A stretch of DNA of 39,637 bases from Fidelibacterota bacterium (GTDB lineage: Bacteria; Fidelibacterota; UBA2242), in NCBI GenBank assembly GCA_021161185.1, contig JAGHBC010000107.1, positions 1 through 39,637 on the forward strand, in the 5' to 3' direction. The translations under genes were made by a program, and so were the position numbers. The notes below the pieces were generated by a model. It saw nothing but the letters and a program-made list of their open reading frames with translations. It did not search any database and was not told the origin of the DNA. Below, piece by piece: positions 26,123 to 32,474 of the stretch (position 1 is the first letter of the stretch; every line of letters starts with the position of its first letter).

Positions 26123-27385
26123 ATGCAAAGGATTTTGATAGTCATTTTACTTATTATTAATAACGGTTTGTTTGGTCAGGGGAATTTACCCCGAGCCCGG
26201 GAGGCTGTACTTCTTGAAAGCAGTTCCCCGTCCGAAGTGATGGTGCGCGCAACCGGTTTCGGCATTGATAGGAAACACCGAAAACCAAAAGCAAAGACGC
26301 TTGATAAAAGCGCCAACAACGACGCTAAAAAGACAGCCGTCTGGTTTGTTCTTTTCGGGGGAAGCGATCCGCTTTTACAAACCGATGGCGAGAAACAAAA
26401 ATTTGAAAAAATCCAGGAAGATTTTTTCAAAACGGATAATATTCACAAGTATATTTCCTGGGAAGCCGACTATTACGATAAACGTCTCAGGATAGATAAC
26501 GGCAAAATGCTTAAAGTGGAAAAAACCTTCAAGATAAATAAAAGCCTGCTCGAAGCAGAATTGGTAAAACGTTCTATCATCATAAAACCAGCTTCGATCT
26601 CTAAATTAGTCGGCATGCCTACAATTATGGTGATCCCCGAGACAACCGGAGATATTGCCCCACTGGAGTTGCTCAAAATAGATCCGGATATTAAGAAGGG
26701 CGCTGAAGTTATTGAATCCTATCTGACCGCGAAAAAATACACGGTAATTGTTCCCGAACAGCAACAGGTGTTGCAGGAATTAACAGCTACTCAATATGCC
26801 CTGGGCGGAGTGGAGGAAGATTACAGCTATCTGCTGGCGCTATCTATCGGAAGCGATGTATATATTTCGTACAATGTTTTCGTTGCGTCGCGAAAAATCG
26901 GGTCGTCAACGGTAAAAAAAGCCGTTGTGGGCTGCCGCGCCTATGAAACGACAACTGGTCGGCTTCTGGGAACCGAAACCGGCTATAGCCGTGAACGCCT
27001 TGCGCCAAACCCGGCGCTTATTGAGGAGGCGATGAACGACGCCGTTGATAAGGTGCTCAGCAGAATCTCCAACTACTGGAAATCCGATATTAAACGGGGT
27101 GTTCAATATAAGATGATCGTTTCAGTCAGCGATTCTTACGATTCCGATGAAGCGGAAGACATTATTTTTAAAATAAGCGATCTCCTAAAAGAGATTGCTT
27201 CATCGCTAAAAGAAAATTCCGTGGCTGATTACACTTACGATGTCTTAATTTGGGTAACGCCTGAACAGTATCCTTCCGCAACTGACATTTATCGAACATT
27301 AAAAAGCCGATACAATGGCGCGGGATCCGTAAAAAAGATTTCTATCTCCCGAAAATTAATCCTTTTGTCGGTCAGTGATGAATAG
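26123..27385 (+). CDS. Secreted protein with LPP20-like N-terminus, CsgG/LpoB-like middle and DUF6175-like C-terminus
   Basis: 420 residues, signal peptide ending near LFGQG. Residues 43-80 read VRATGFGIDRKHRKPKA... then NDAKKTAVWFVLFGG, the ATG-x-G plus A-x2-DA-x2-A pattern of LPP20/FlgT N-terminal domains. From about 164 PTIMVIPE begins a segment with DPDIKKGAEVIESYLTAK, SDVYISYNVFVASRK, CRAYETTTGRLLGTETGYS, like the nucleotide-free alpha/beta domain shared by CsgG, LpoB and FlgT. The C-terminal 90 residues (VQYKMIVSVSDSYD...) look like a small alpha/beta domain and the whole resembles DUF6175 proteins, though I cannot confirm this. Ribosome-binding AAGAGG precedes the ATG. Envelope assembly or regulation is inferred. 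Confidence 0.65.
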   Translation: MQRILIVILLIINNGLFGQGNLPRAREAVLLESSSPSEVMVRATGFGIDRKHRKPKAKTLDKSANNDAKKTAVWFVLFGGSDPLLQTDGEKQKFEKIQEDFFKTDNIHKYISWEADYYDKRLRIDNGKMLKVEKTFKINKSLLEAELVKRSIIIKPASISKLVGMPTIMVIPETTGDIAPLELLKIDPDIKKGAEVIESYLTAKKYTVIVPEQQQVLQELTATQYALGGVEEDYSYLLALSIGSDVYISYNVFVASRKIGSSTVKKAVVGCRAYETTTGRLLGTETGYSRERLAPNPALIEEAMNDAVDKVLSRISNYWKSDIKRGVQYKMIVSVSDSYDSDEAEDIIFKISDLLKEIASSLKENSVADYTYDVLIWVTPEQYPSATDIYRTLKSRYNGAGSVKKISISRKLILLSVSDE

Positions 27386-27394
27386 GGAGTGGGT

Positions 27395-28750
27395 ATGCAT
27401 AAATTTTTAACAACAATATTGATTTGCATGATGAGCCTGAATCTCTTAGCCCAGGTTCCGGAGTGGTCCAAAACCAACAGTCACAAGAAATATCCTCCCT
27501 CCAAATACCTTCTTGGCGTTGGTATTTCCGATGATAAAACCAAGGCGGTGGAGCTGGCTCGTGCCGACGTTGCCGGGCAAATTCAGGTTAAAATAGAATC
27601 GGAGTTGGAAATCATCGAGGAAGAAATCAGCACCGGCGACCAAACAGCTATTAAATCTGATATTACCTCGAAAACAAAATCTTCAGTATCAGAAACCATC
27701 GCGGGCATCGAGATTAAGGAGATAAAAGCCGTCAAGGGAAAATATTACGCGCTTGCGGTTCTGAACAAACAGCATTTCAGCACCGGACTTGAGCAGGAAA
27801 TGGACGATATTATCTCAGAAACCGCCAAATTTATTAACGCCGCGCGGGAACAGGCTGCCGGTGGAAATATTTTTAATGCTCTCGATAATTATATCTCTGC
27901 TCAGAACACAATTCCGAGATTTTTTGTGAAGCGCGCACTCTATTCAGCCTTAACGGGCACAAGATATGGAAATACCAATGAATATTCTCCCGCCGGTATT
28001 CTGGCTGAAATCCGCGGTCTATTAACAAGAATAAATATAAAAGTGGTCAGCGGCGATAACCAAACCGCCCGCACCGGCACAACACTAAACGAGCCTTTGG
28101 TGGCAAGGGTGTTTTATGTTGATAAGAACGGACGTGAGGTTGGCGTGAAGTGGTATCCGGTAATTGTTAAATATTTAAATGGTGAAACTATTTCAAAAAT
28201 ATCGTCAACAACAGACGGCATGGTTAAAACAAACGTCGTTGCCGCTCCAGTCGGAGCCGTCACAAAAAAAGGAGCAATTATATTTACTCTTGGGTTAAGC
28301 AATTTGTCCGACGCATTCAGGGACGACCTGTCAAAAATTCAAGCAATTTTTAACTACAACATACAAGCAAGCGATCTGTCGTTTTCCGTTATGATTACAA
28401 ACAACACTGGAGATGAGCTCCCCGAGCTCACAGATCTCGTCACATCATGGATTAACGCTAACGGTTTCAACACCGACCCCGGCGCCCCGTTAATTATTAA
28501 CGGAACCGTATCGGTTTCCAGCGAAAAAACCGTCGATTCTCCCGCCGGAAAGCAATACTTTGTCGAATCGGAAATGTTGTTAACGCTTACAGATAAAAAT
28601 TCACGGGAACAGCTCGCCGCGATAACCGCGTCCGGTAAAGGACTGGCTTTGGGCTCAAGAGATGCTGCTTTTCAAAAAGCCACCGGCAAAATGAAAGTGT
28701 CAAAAGATAAATTCGCTGCTTTTTTACAGGCAGCCAACCGATCGCATTAA
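27395..28750 (+). CDS. LPP20-family secreted protein with Ig-like and C-terminal alpha/beta domains
   Basis: 451 residues from the ATG at 27395, preferred because AGGGAG lies five bases upstream; a GTG at 27389 overlaps that site. A signal peptide ends at LLAQ. The mature N-terminus VPEWSKTNS (PEW at 22-24) followed by YLLGVGISDD, KAVELARADVAGQIQVKIES is a standard LPP20 domain (to about 150). A helical segment (FINAAREQAAGGNIFNALD) leads to an Ig-like domain around 210-300 (EPLVARVFYVDKNGREVGVK). The C-terminal 110 residues carry FSVMITNNTGDELPELTD and GLALGSRDAAFQKATGKM, a second A-rich helix. It begins 9 bases after the previous stop. No catalytic motif seen. Confidence 0.72.
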   Translation: MHKFLTTILICMMSLNLLAQVPEWSKTNSHKKYPPSKYLLGVGISDDKTKAVELARADVAGQIQVKIESELEIIEEEISTGDQTAIKSDITSKTKSSVSETIAGIEIKEIKAVKGKYYALAVLNKQHFSTGLEQEMDDIISETAKFINAAREQAAGGNIFNALDNYISAQNTIPRFFVKRALYSALTGTRYGNTNEYSPAGILAEIRGLLTRINIKVVSGDNQTARTGTTLNEPLVARVFYVDKNGREVGVKWYPVIVKYLNGETISKISSTTDGMVKTNVVAAPVGAVTKKGAIIFTLGLSNLSDAFRDDLSKIQAIFNYNIQASDLSFSVMITNNTGDELPELTDLVTSWINANGFNTDPGAPLIINGTVSVSSEKTVDSPAGKQYFVESEMLLTLTDKNSREQLAAITASGKGLALGSRDAAFQKATGKMKVSKDKFAAFLQAANRSH

Positions 28751-28784
28751 AAAAGTACTTAATTTAGAACGAAAGGAGAAAACC

Positions 28785-29339
28785 ATGAAAAAGTTAATCG
28801 TAATCGCGTTGCTAATTCCGCTGGCTTTGATGCTGGTAAATTGTGGTGGCGGTAAGCCCAAAGCCAAAATGGACGACATCCCGGAGTGGTATTTAAATCC
28901 ACCCAAAGCAGAGGATGCCATTTATGAAGCTGGCGACGCCGCCAAACAGAGTATGGGACTGGCAAAGGAAGCCGCCGACGCCCGCGCACGAGATGCAATT
29001 GCACGTACATTAGAGGTGAAAGTATCCAACATGTTGAAAAACTTCATGCAGGAAAGCGGCATTGGCGAAGACGCCGAGGCGCTGGAATTCACTTCGTCGG
29101 TCAGCAAGCAGGTTGCAAATACCGTTCTGCGTGGATGTCGTATTGTCAAACGTGAAATGAAAACCGAAGGCGCCCTGTATCATGCCTACTCTTTGGCAGA
29201 ATACAACCTCAACAGCCTGATCCAGGAAACTTTGAACGAAGCCAGGAAACAGAAAGCCTTGTACAATGAAGCCAAGGCAAACCTCAGTTTTGATGATTTG
29301 GAAAAAGAGATTCAAAAGCTCGAAGCCGTCGGTCAGTAA
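28785..29339 (+). CDS. LPP20-family lipoprotein
   Basis: 184 residues with a lipoprotein signal (IALLIPLALMLVNC, acylated cysteine C20). A short GGGKPKAKMDD linker follows, then IPEWYLNPP (PEW 33-35), IYEAGDAAKQS and AADARARDAIARTLEVKVSN. This is the canonical LPP20 module first known from Helicobacter pylori. Two helices complete the domain; the C-terminus (LIQETLNEARKQKALYNEAKANL) is a probable coiled coil. GAAAGGAG lies seven to eight bases upstream of the ATG. It is probably the most strongly expressed of the cluster: it has the best ribosome-binding site and is followed by a stable hairpin. The residue after the cysteine is glycine, favouring outer-membrane sorting. Confidence 0.88.
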   Translation: MKKLIVIALLIPLALMLVNCGGGKPKAKMDDIPEWYLNPPKAEDAIYEAGDAAKQSMGLAKEAADARARDAIARTLEVKVSNMLKNFMQESGIGEDAEALEFTSSVSKQVANTVLRGCRIVKREMKTEGALYHAYSLAEYNLNSLIQETLNEARKQKALYNEAKANLSFDDLEKEIQKLEAVGQ

Positions 29340-29350
29340 ACTAAAAAAAA

Positions 29351-29381
29351 CACCTGCCGGACTTTTGCAGTTCGGCGGGTG
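29351..29381 (+). terminator. Hairpin between the two last LPP20 genes (attenuator or partial terminator)
   Basis: CACCTGCCG (29351-29359) pairs with CGGCGGGTG (29373-29381), nine pairs including one T-G wobble, with a 13-base loop and CTTTCC after it. The downstream T-run is short, so termination on the plus strand would be partial. A run of eight A precedes the stem, so it could act more strongly on minus-strand transcripts. The next gene's ATG is only 11 bases after the stem. Confidence 0.5.
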
Positions 29382-29391
29382 CTTTCCAACA

Positions 29392-30150
29392 ATGTCCCGC
29401 TTATATTCCATCATTGTTCCGGTGGTCTTTCTACTAAACGGTCTCACCGCCCAGAATATCATTCCCGAATGGTTTGAGAAATTACCGGATTCACCGAAAG
29501 GTATTTTTTACTCCGTCGGATATTCCGGGAAGTACCAGAACCAAAGCCTGGCAAGAGAAGTTGCAATTTCCCGGGCGTTGACAAATATGGCTAAACAACA
29601 TCAGGTCCGGCTTATTTTCGAGATTGAGGAATTCGCCGACGGAAGGTTTCGGCTGTTAAATCCGTCGTTTGAACTTTCCTATGACGAATCGGTACTGTTA
29701 AATGTTTCAACAAACTATTCGCCTGTTGATTCCTCAATCACAAACGACGGCTACTATATATTAATTGCCTGCCCGTCAATTGAACGGCGTCTGCACATTC
29801 CTTCAAACGATAAAACCTGGGAAAAACAGCCGGAATGGACAAAAGCGCTTCCAGATTCCAGACGATATAACTATGGGGTCGGCATTGTGTCCAAATATTC
29901 ATCCTGGGTAAGGGCTTGGAAAGATGCCGATGAATACGCGCGCTTTGATCTTGGTAAAAACATCCAAATAGAAGCTCAATCCGTACACACCGCCAAACGA
30001 GATAATAGGTTTGTTGTTGAATCTAAGATAATCAGACAGTCGTATGATATGACGCTAAAGAACTCTATTATTATTGCCAGATGGTATGATCAGAAAAACG
30101 ACACCTATTATTCTTTGTGTCGCAAGGATCGCCGGAGTAATCCATATTAA
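29392..30150 (+). CDS. Secreted protein with two tandem LPP20-like modules
   Basis: 252 residues from the ATG at 29392. This is preferred over longer readings that would extend into the preceding gene and lack a signal peptide. Signal peptide SIIVPVVFLLNGLTAQ. Module 1 starts IIPEWFEKLP (PEW 25-27), with GIFYSVGYSGK and SLAREVAISRALTNMAKQ. Module 2 starts KQPEWTKALP (PEW 147-149), with YNYGVGIVSK and RAWKDADEYARFDLGKN. Each follows the LPP20 sequence order. There is no lipobox cysteine, so it is periplasmic or held by partners. The ribosome-binding site is poor and partly within the preceding hairpin. Its stop codon overlaps that of the convergent PNP-like gene. Confidence 0.75.
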   Translation: MSRLYSIIVPVVFLLNGLTAQNIIPEWFEKLPDSPKGIFYSVGYSGKYQNQSLAREVAISRALTNMAKQHQVRLIFEIEEFADGRFRLLNPSFELSYDESVLLNVSTNYSPVDSSITNDGYYILIACPSIERRLHIPSNDKTWEKQPEWTKALPDSRRYNYGVGIVSKYSSWVRAWKDADEYARFDLGKNIQIEAQSVHTAKRDNRFVVESKIIRQSYDMTLKNSIIIARWYDQKNDTYYSLCRKDRRSNPY

Positions 30151-30839
30151 AGACAGTGTATTATTTCTATTATCAAGGTCTCGATTGCTCCTCCCGAAAT
30201 ATCTTTCGGAAATAAAATTCCGGCTGATTCTTTCGACATCTGTTTTGCAGAAATGGCACCGGCAAAAACATCCTGAGACAATACGACATTTTGCCGCAAG
30301 CCTATAATATCGTTTTCGAGTGCGGTCAGTTCGGTTTTATTCTCCGGAATCAAACATACAGACTTCCGGTAAGGCAATTGAGCGTTTTCAAAACAGCCAA
30401 TTATCTTTTCATTGAGGGCGTTATTATATAATCCGGTCATATCGGGAAACCGGTCGCCAAACATATCATCATTTGGACCAATAAGCGGATTCTGCCCGGA
30501 AACATTGATGTGATCGGTTATTATATATCCAAAAACTCTTTCGCTTGCCCCGGGAGTAATTCCTTTTCCAATGAATAAAAATTTCTCAGACCCCATCAGC
30601 ACGGCTGCCCGGGTAACATCTCTCCATAATACAACAGAGCCGTTTTTCAGGGTCCATAAATAAGCGTTTCCGCCTTTGGTTTTGATGGCGCCGAAATCAA
30701 AATCTTCAGAAAGGTGGGGAGGGGTCGTTTCGGCAGAAAGCGGTATTGATGAGATTACCGATACCGTAGATTTTAAAAAAGATGATTTTTCTAAATGATC
30801 AATAATCTCTTGGGCTGAATATCTATTCTGTTTTATCAT
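30147..30839 (-). CDS. Divergent purine nucleoside phosphorylase homologue, probably lacking the phosphate site
   Basis: 230 residues. Residues 109-134 (DHINVSGQNPLIGPNDD, RFPDM) are unmistakably the conserved block of trimeric purine nucleoside phosphorylases. Other active-site segments are altered. The N-terminal GSGL is not seen, RxHxYEG is replaced by LWTLKNGS (61-68), and NAAGG by GKGIT (91-95). The GMSTVPE segment appears as GLRQNVVLSQ. A glutamate (E170) may match the purine-binding Glu. The protein is about 40 residues shorter than typical. The frame is intact, so it looks like a retained pseudoenzyme and not a pseudogene. It overlaps the 3' end of divIVA by 17 bases, so they are co-translated. 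Confidence 0.75.
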   Translation of the reverse strand: MIKQNRYSAQEIIDHLEKSSFLKSTVSVISSIPLSAETTPPHLSEDFDFGAIKTKGGNAYLWTLKNGSVVLWRDVTRAAVLMGSEKFLFIGKGITPGASERVFGYIITDHINVSGQNPLIGPNDDMFGDRFPDMTGLYNNALNEKIIGCFENAQLPYRKSVCLIPENKTELTALENDIIGLRQNVVLSQDVFAGAISAKQMSKESAGILFPKDISGGAIETLIIEIIHCL

Positions 30840-31272
30840 AAGGGTTTTCTATTTCGGTCTCGTTGTCAATATCGTTGTCCAAACTACTAATAAAATTCAA
30901 TAATTCGGCTTGTTTTCGCATCGCGTTTTTCAGCAATTGGATTAATTGATTTTTGTGGATTTGCAACTTAACTATATCTTTTTCTTCAGCTTCTTTTTTC
31001 TTTTTTGCAGTGTTTAAAACTTCTTCCGCCAGTTTTTCTGAATCGGCGACAATTTTTCGGGCGCGTTCCCCGGCTTCGTTAATAATATTTTCCGGAGACT
31101 TAATATTCATCTGTTGCATCTGTTTTTCGATTGGCTCCAGTTCGGCTATGCGTTTTTCCAGTTTCTCAAATTCATCAGCCAGCATTTCGAGAAAATATTG
31201 GATTTCAACCGTATCGTAACCACGCAAAGACTTGTGAAATTTTCGCTCTAATATATCTTTTTTTGTAATCAT
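30823..31272 (-). CDS. DivIVA-domain protein
   Basis: 149 residues. The N-terminus ITKKDILERKFHKSLRGYD and VEIQYFLEMLADEFEKL is the DivIVA lipid-binding domain with the diagnostic F-x3-LRGYD. Residues about 35-130 are a long coiled coil rich in E and K (RARKIVADSEKLAEEVLN). DivIVA proteins bind curved membranes at division sites or poles and recruit partners. The acidic tail ENPYDKTE ends the chain. Position downstream of yggS parallels the yggS-yggT-divIVA arrangement of many phyla, but a yggT gene is missing here and a repeat-filled gap of 467 bases lies in between. Confidence 0.88.
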   Translation of the reverse strand: MITKKDILERKFHKSLRGYDTVEIQYFLEMLADEFEKLEKRIAELEPIEKQMQQMNIKSPENIINEAGERARKIVADSEKLAEEVLNTAKKKKEAEEKDIVKLQIHKNQLIQLLKNAMRKQAELLNFISSLDNDIDNETEIENPYDKTE

Positions 31273-31297
31273 ATTACTACTTGTTCTTTTTTAATAT

Positions 31298-31381
31298 TTC
31301 ACCACTGATTTTCACCCCGTTAGATATCTTTGTTAAAAAAAAGAATTCATATATAAAACCTATCTAATGGGGTGAACGGAG
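31298..31381 (+). repeat. Interspersed repeat family A, copy 2, with inverted-repeat ends
   Basis: Same order of shared blocks as 17687-17768. Here the inner arms are intact: TTCACCCCGTTAGAT and ATCTAATGGGGTGAA are inverted repeats with one mismatch, enclosing an A-rich centre of about 35 bases. A stem-loop is therefore possible in RNA or DNA. A further TTCACCCCGT at 31640-31649 may be a remnant. No coding capacity. Confidence 0.7.
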
Positions 31382-31462
31382 CTACACTGAATTCTCAAAA
31401 TATTCTTCTCATCATTTTTATAATAAACATCTAGCTCTAACTGTTTTTGGTAAGACATGATG

Positions 31463-31589
31463 GTTTCGTAAAATGTCTGGGGAGTGTCATTCTGAGCGAT
31501 AACGAAGAATCTCTAATGCCTTTACGAACAATGTTATGGAGATTCTTCACTTCGTTCAAGAATGACATATTTTCCCCTTTTTACGAAAC
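31463..31589. repeat. Palindromic MITE-like repeat family B, copy 2
   Basis: Ends GTTTCGTAAA (31463-31472) and TTTACGAAAC (31580-31589) are perfect inverted repeats. Inside, GTCATTCT pairs with AGAATGAC (31559-31566) and GAAGAATCTC (31504-31513) pairs with GAGATTCTTC (31539-31548). The TGTCATTCTGA and GAAGAATCT blocks are shared with copy 1. The terminal sequences differ slightly (GTTTCGTAAA against TCTCGTAAAA), so the copies diverged. Confidence 0.75.
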
Positions 31590-31739
31590 TATCAGACATA
31601 CCCATTAAATCAAGCTCGTGGTACAAGGCATCTTCTTCATTCACCCCGTGTAATAGATTGTTCATTAATCATCTTATTATCTTCTTTTTTACTGTTTTCT
31701 TTGTTTCTCTGCGCCTCTGCGGCAAACTATTCCCTTTTT
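31590..31739. other. Gene-free remainder of the yggS-divIVA gap
   Basis: About 150 bases with no supported gene. It holds a ten-base match to repeat family A (31640-31649) and TTCTCTGCGCCTCTGCGGC (31703-31721), a phrase like short repeats scattered in many bacterial genomes but present once here. Small reading frames are random. A lost yggT could have occupied this gap, but no trace is readable. Confidence 0.4.
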
Positions 31740-32456
31740 TTAATATGTGCGGGGACCAAAAATTGCGCGTCCCAATCTCAGCATGGTAGAGCCTTCTTCT
31801 ATTGCAATCTCATAATCATCGGTCATCCCCATAGAGAGAATATCAAAACCGGGATATTTCCTATCCTGAATATTTCTGAAATATTCCCACATAGCAGCGA
31901 AGGATTGCCTGATACGATGAATGTCTGTAGTCAGCGGTCCAATCGTCATTATGCCCCGGCAATGAATATTCGGCATCTCCTGAATTTCATCGACAAACCG
32001 CGGAAGTTCGTCCGGCTGAATTCCAAACTTAGATGTTTCTCCGGAAATATTTACTTCAATCAAAAAATCTACGGTCTTTCCCAGCTGGACGGCAGCGTTT
32101 GACATTTTACCGGCAAGTTTTAGGGAATCAACAGATTGAATAAGTGAAAATTTCATTGCAGCCAACTTAGCCTTATTAGACTGAAGATGACCAACCATAT
32201 GCCAGGTGAGATCGGGGGATCCTTTCTCAAAATATTCTATTTTGGGAATTGCTTCCTGGATTTTGTTTTCACCCAGATCTTTTATCCCGGCGTCTATTAC
32301 ATGTTGAACAACGTCTGTCGGCCAGGTCTTACTGACAACGACGAGCGAAATTTCCCGAACATCCCTTCCGGAGCGTTGGGAGGCGGAATTGATTCTTTCA
32401 TTAACCCTTTTCAGGTTATCTAAAATTAACCGCTCTTTCTCACTCTGAAGATTCAT
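31740..32456 (-). CDS. yggS: YggS/PROSC family pyridoxal-phosphate homeostasis protein
   Basis: 238 residues. The PLP lysine is K43 in LVVVSKTWP. Other family motifs follow in order: DLGENKIQEA, WHMVGHLQSNK, SVDSLKLA, EVNISGETSKFG, GIMTIGPL, then SMGMTDDYEIAIEEGSTMLRLG (given here in parts: SMGMTDDYEIAI and EGSTMLRLGRAIFG) that binds the phosphate. It is a single-domain TIM-barrel protein that buffers PLP and has no known catalytic activity. It starts 19 bases after gyrA and is likely co-transcribed. The usual downstream partner yggT is absent. Confidence 0.95.
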   Translation of the reverse strand: MNLQSEKERLILDNLKRVNERINSASQRSGRDVREISLVVVSKTWPTDVVQHVIDAGIKDLGENKIQEAIPKIEYFEKGSPDLTWHMVGHLQSNKAKLAAMKFSLIQSVDSLKLAGKMSNAAVQLGKTVDFLIEVNISGETSKFGIQPDELPRFVDEIQEMPNIHCRGIMTIGPLTTDIHRIRQSFAAMWEYFRNIQDRKYPGFDILSMGMTDDYEIAIEEGSTMLRLGRAIFGPRTY

Positions 32457-32474
32457 TTTTTAATATCTTTTAAA

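Noticed and set aside
29266-29391. Longer start for the tandem LPP20 gene overlapping the previous gene
   Set aside because: It would bury the signal peptide internally and run through the hairpin; the ATG at 29392 starts directly at the signal peptide.
30147-30150. Overlapping stop codons of convergent genes (TTAA) as a regulatory feature
   Set aside because: Tail-to-tail overlaps of a few bases are common in compact genomes; nothing further supports a function.
31703-31721. TTCTCTGCGCCTCTGCGGC as a dispersed repeat
   Set aside because: It resembles short repeats seen in many genomes, but only one copy occurs here, so no repeat can be shown from this window.
31562-32102. Two overlapping plus-strand reading frames running from the repeat gap into yggS
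   Set aside because: They cross the end of a palindromic repeat and run antisense to yggS; no ribosome-binding site and no recognisable domain.
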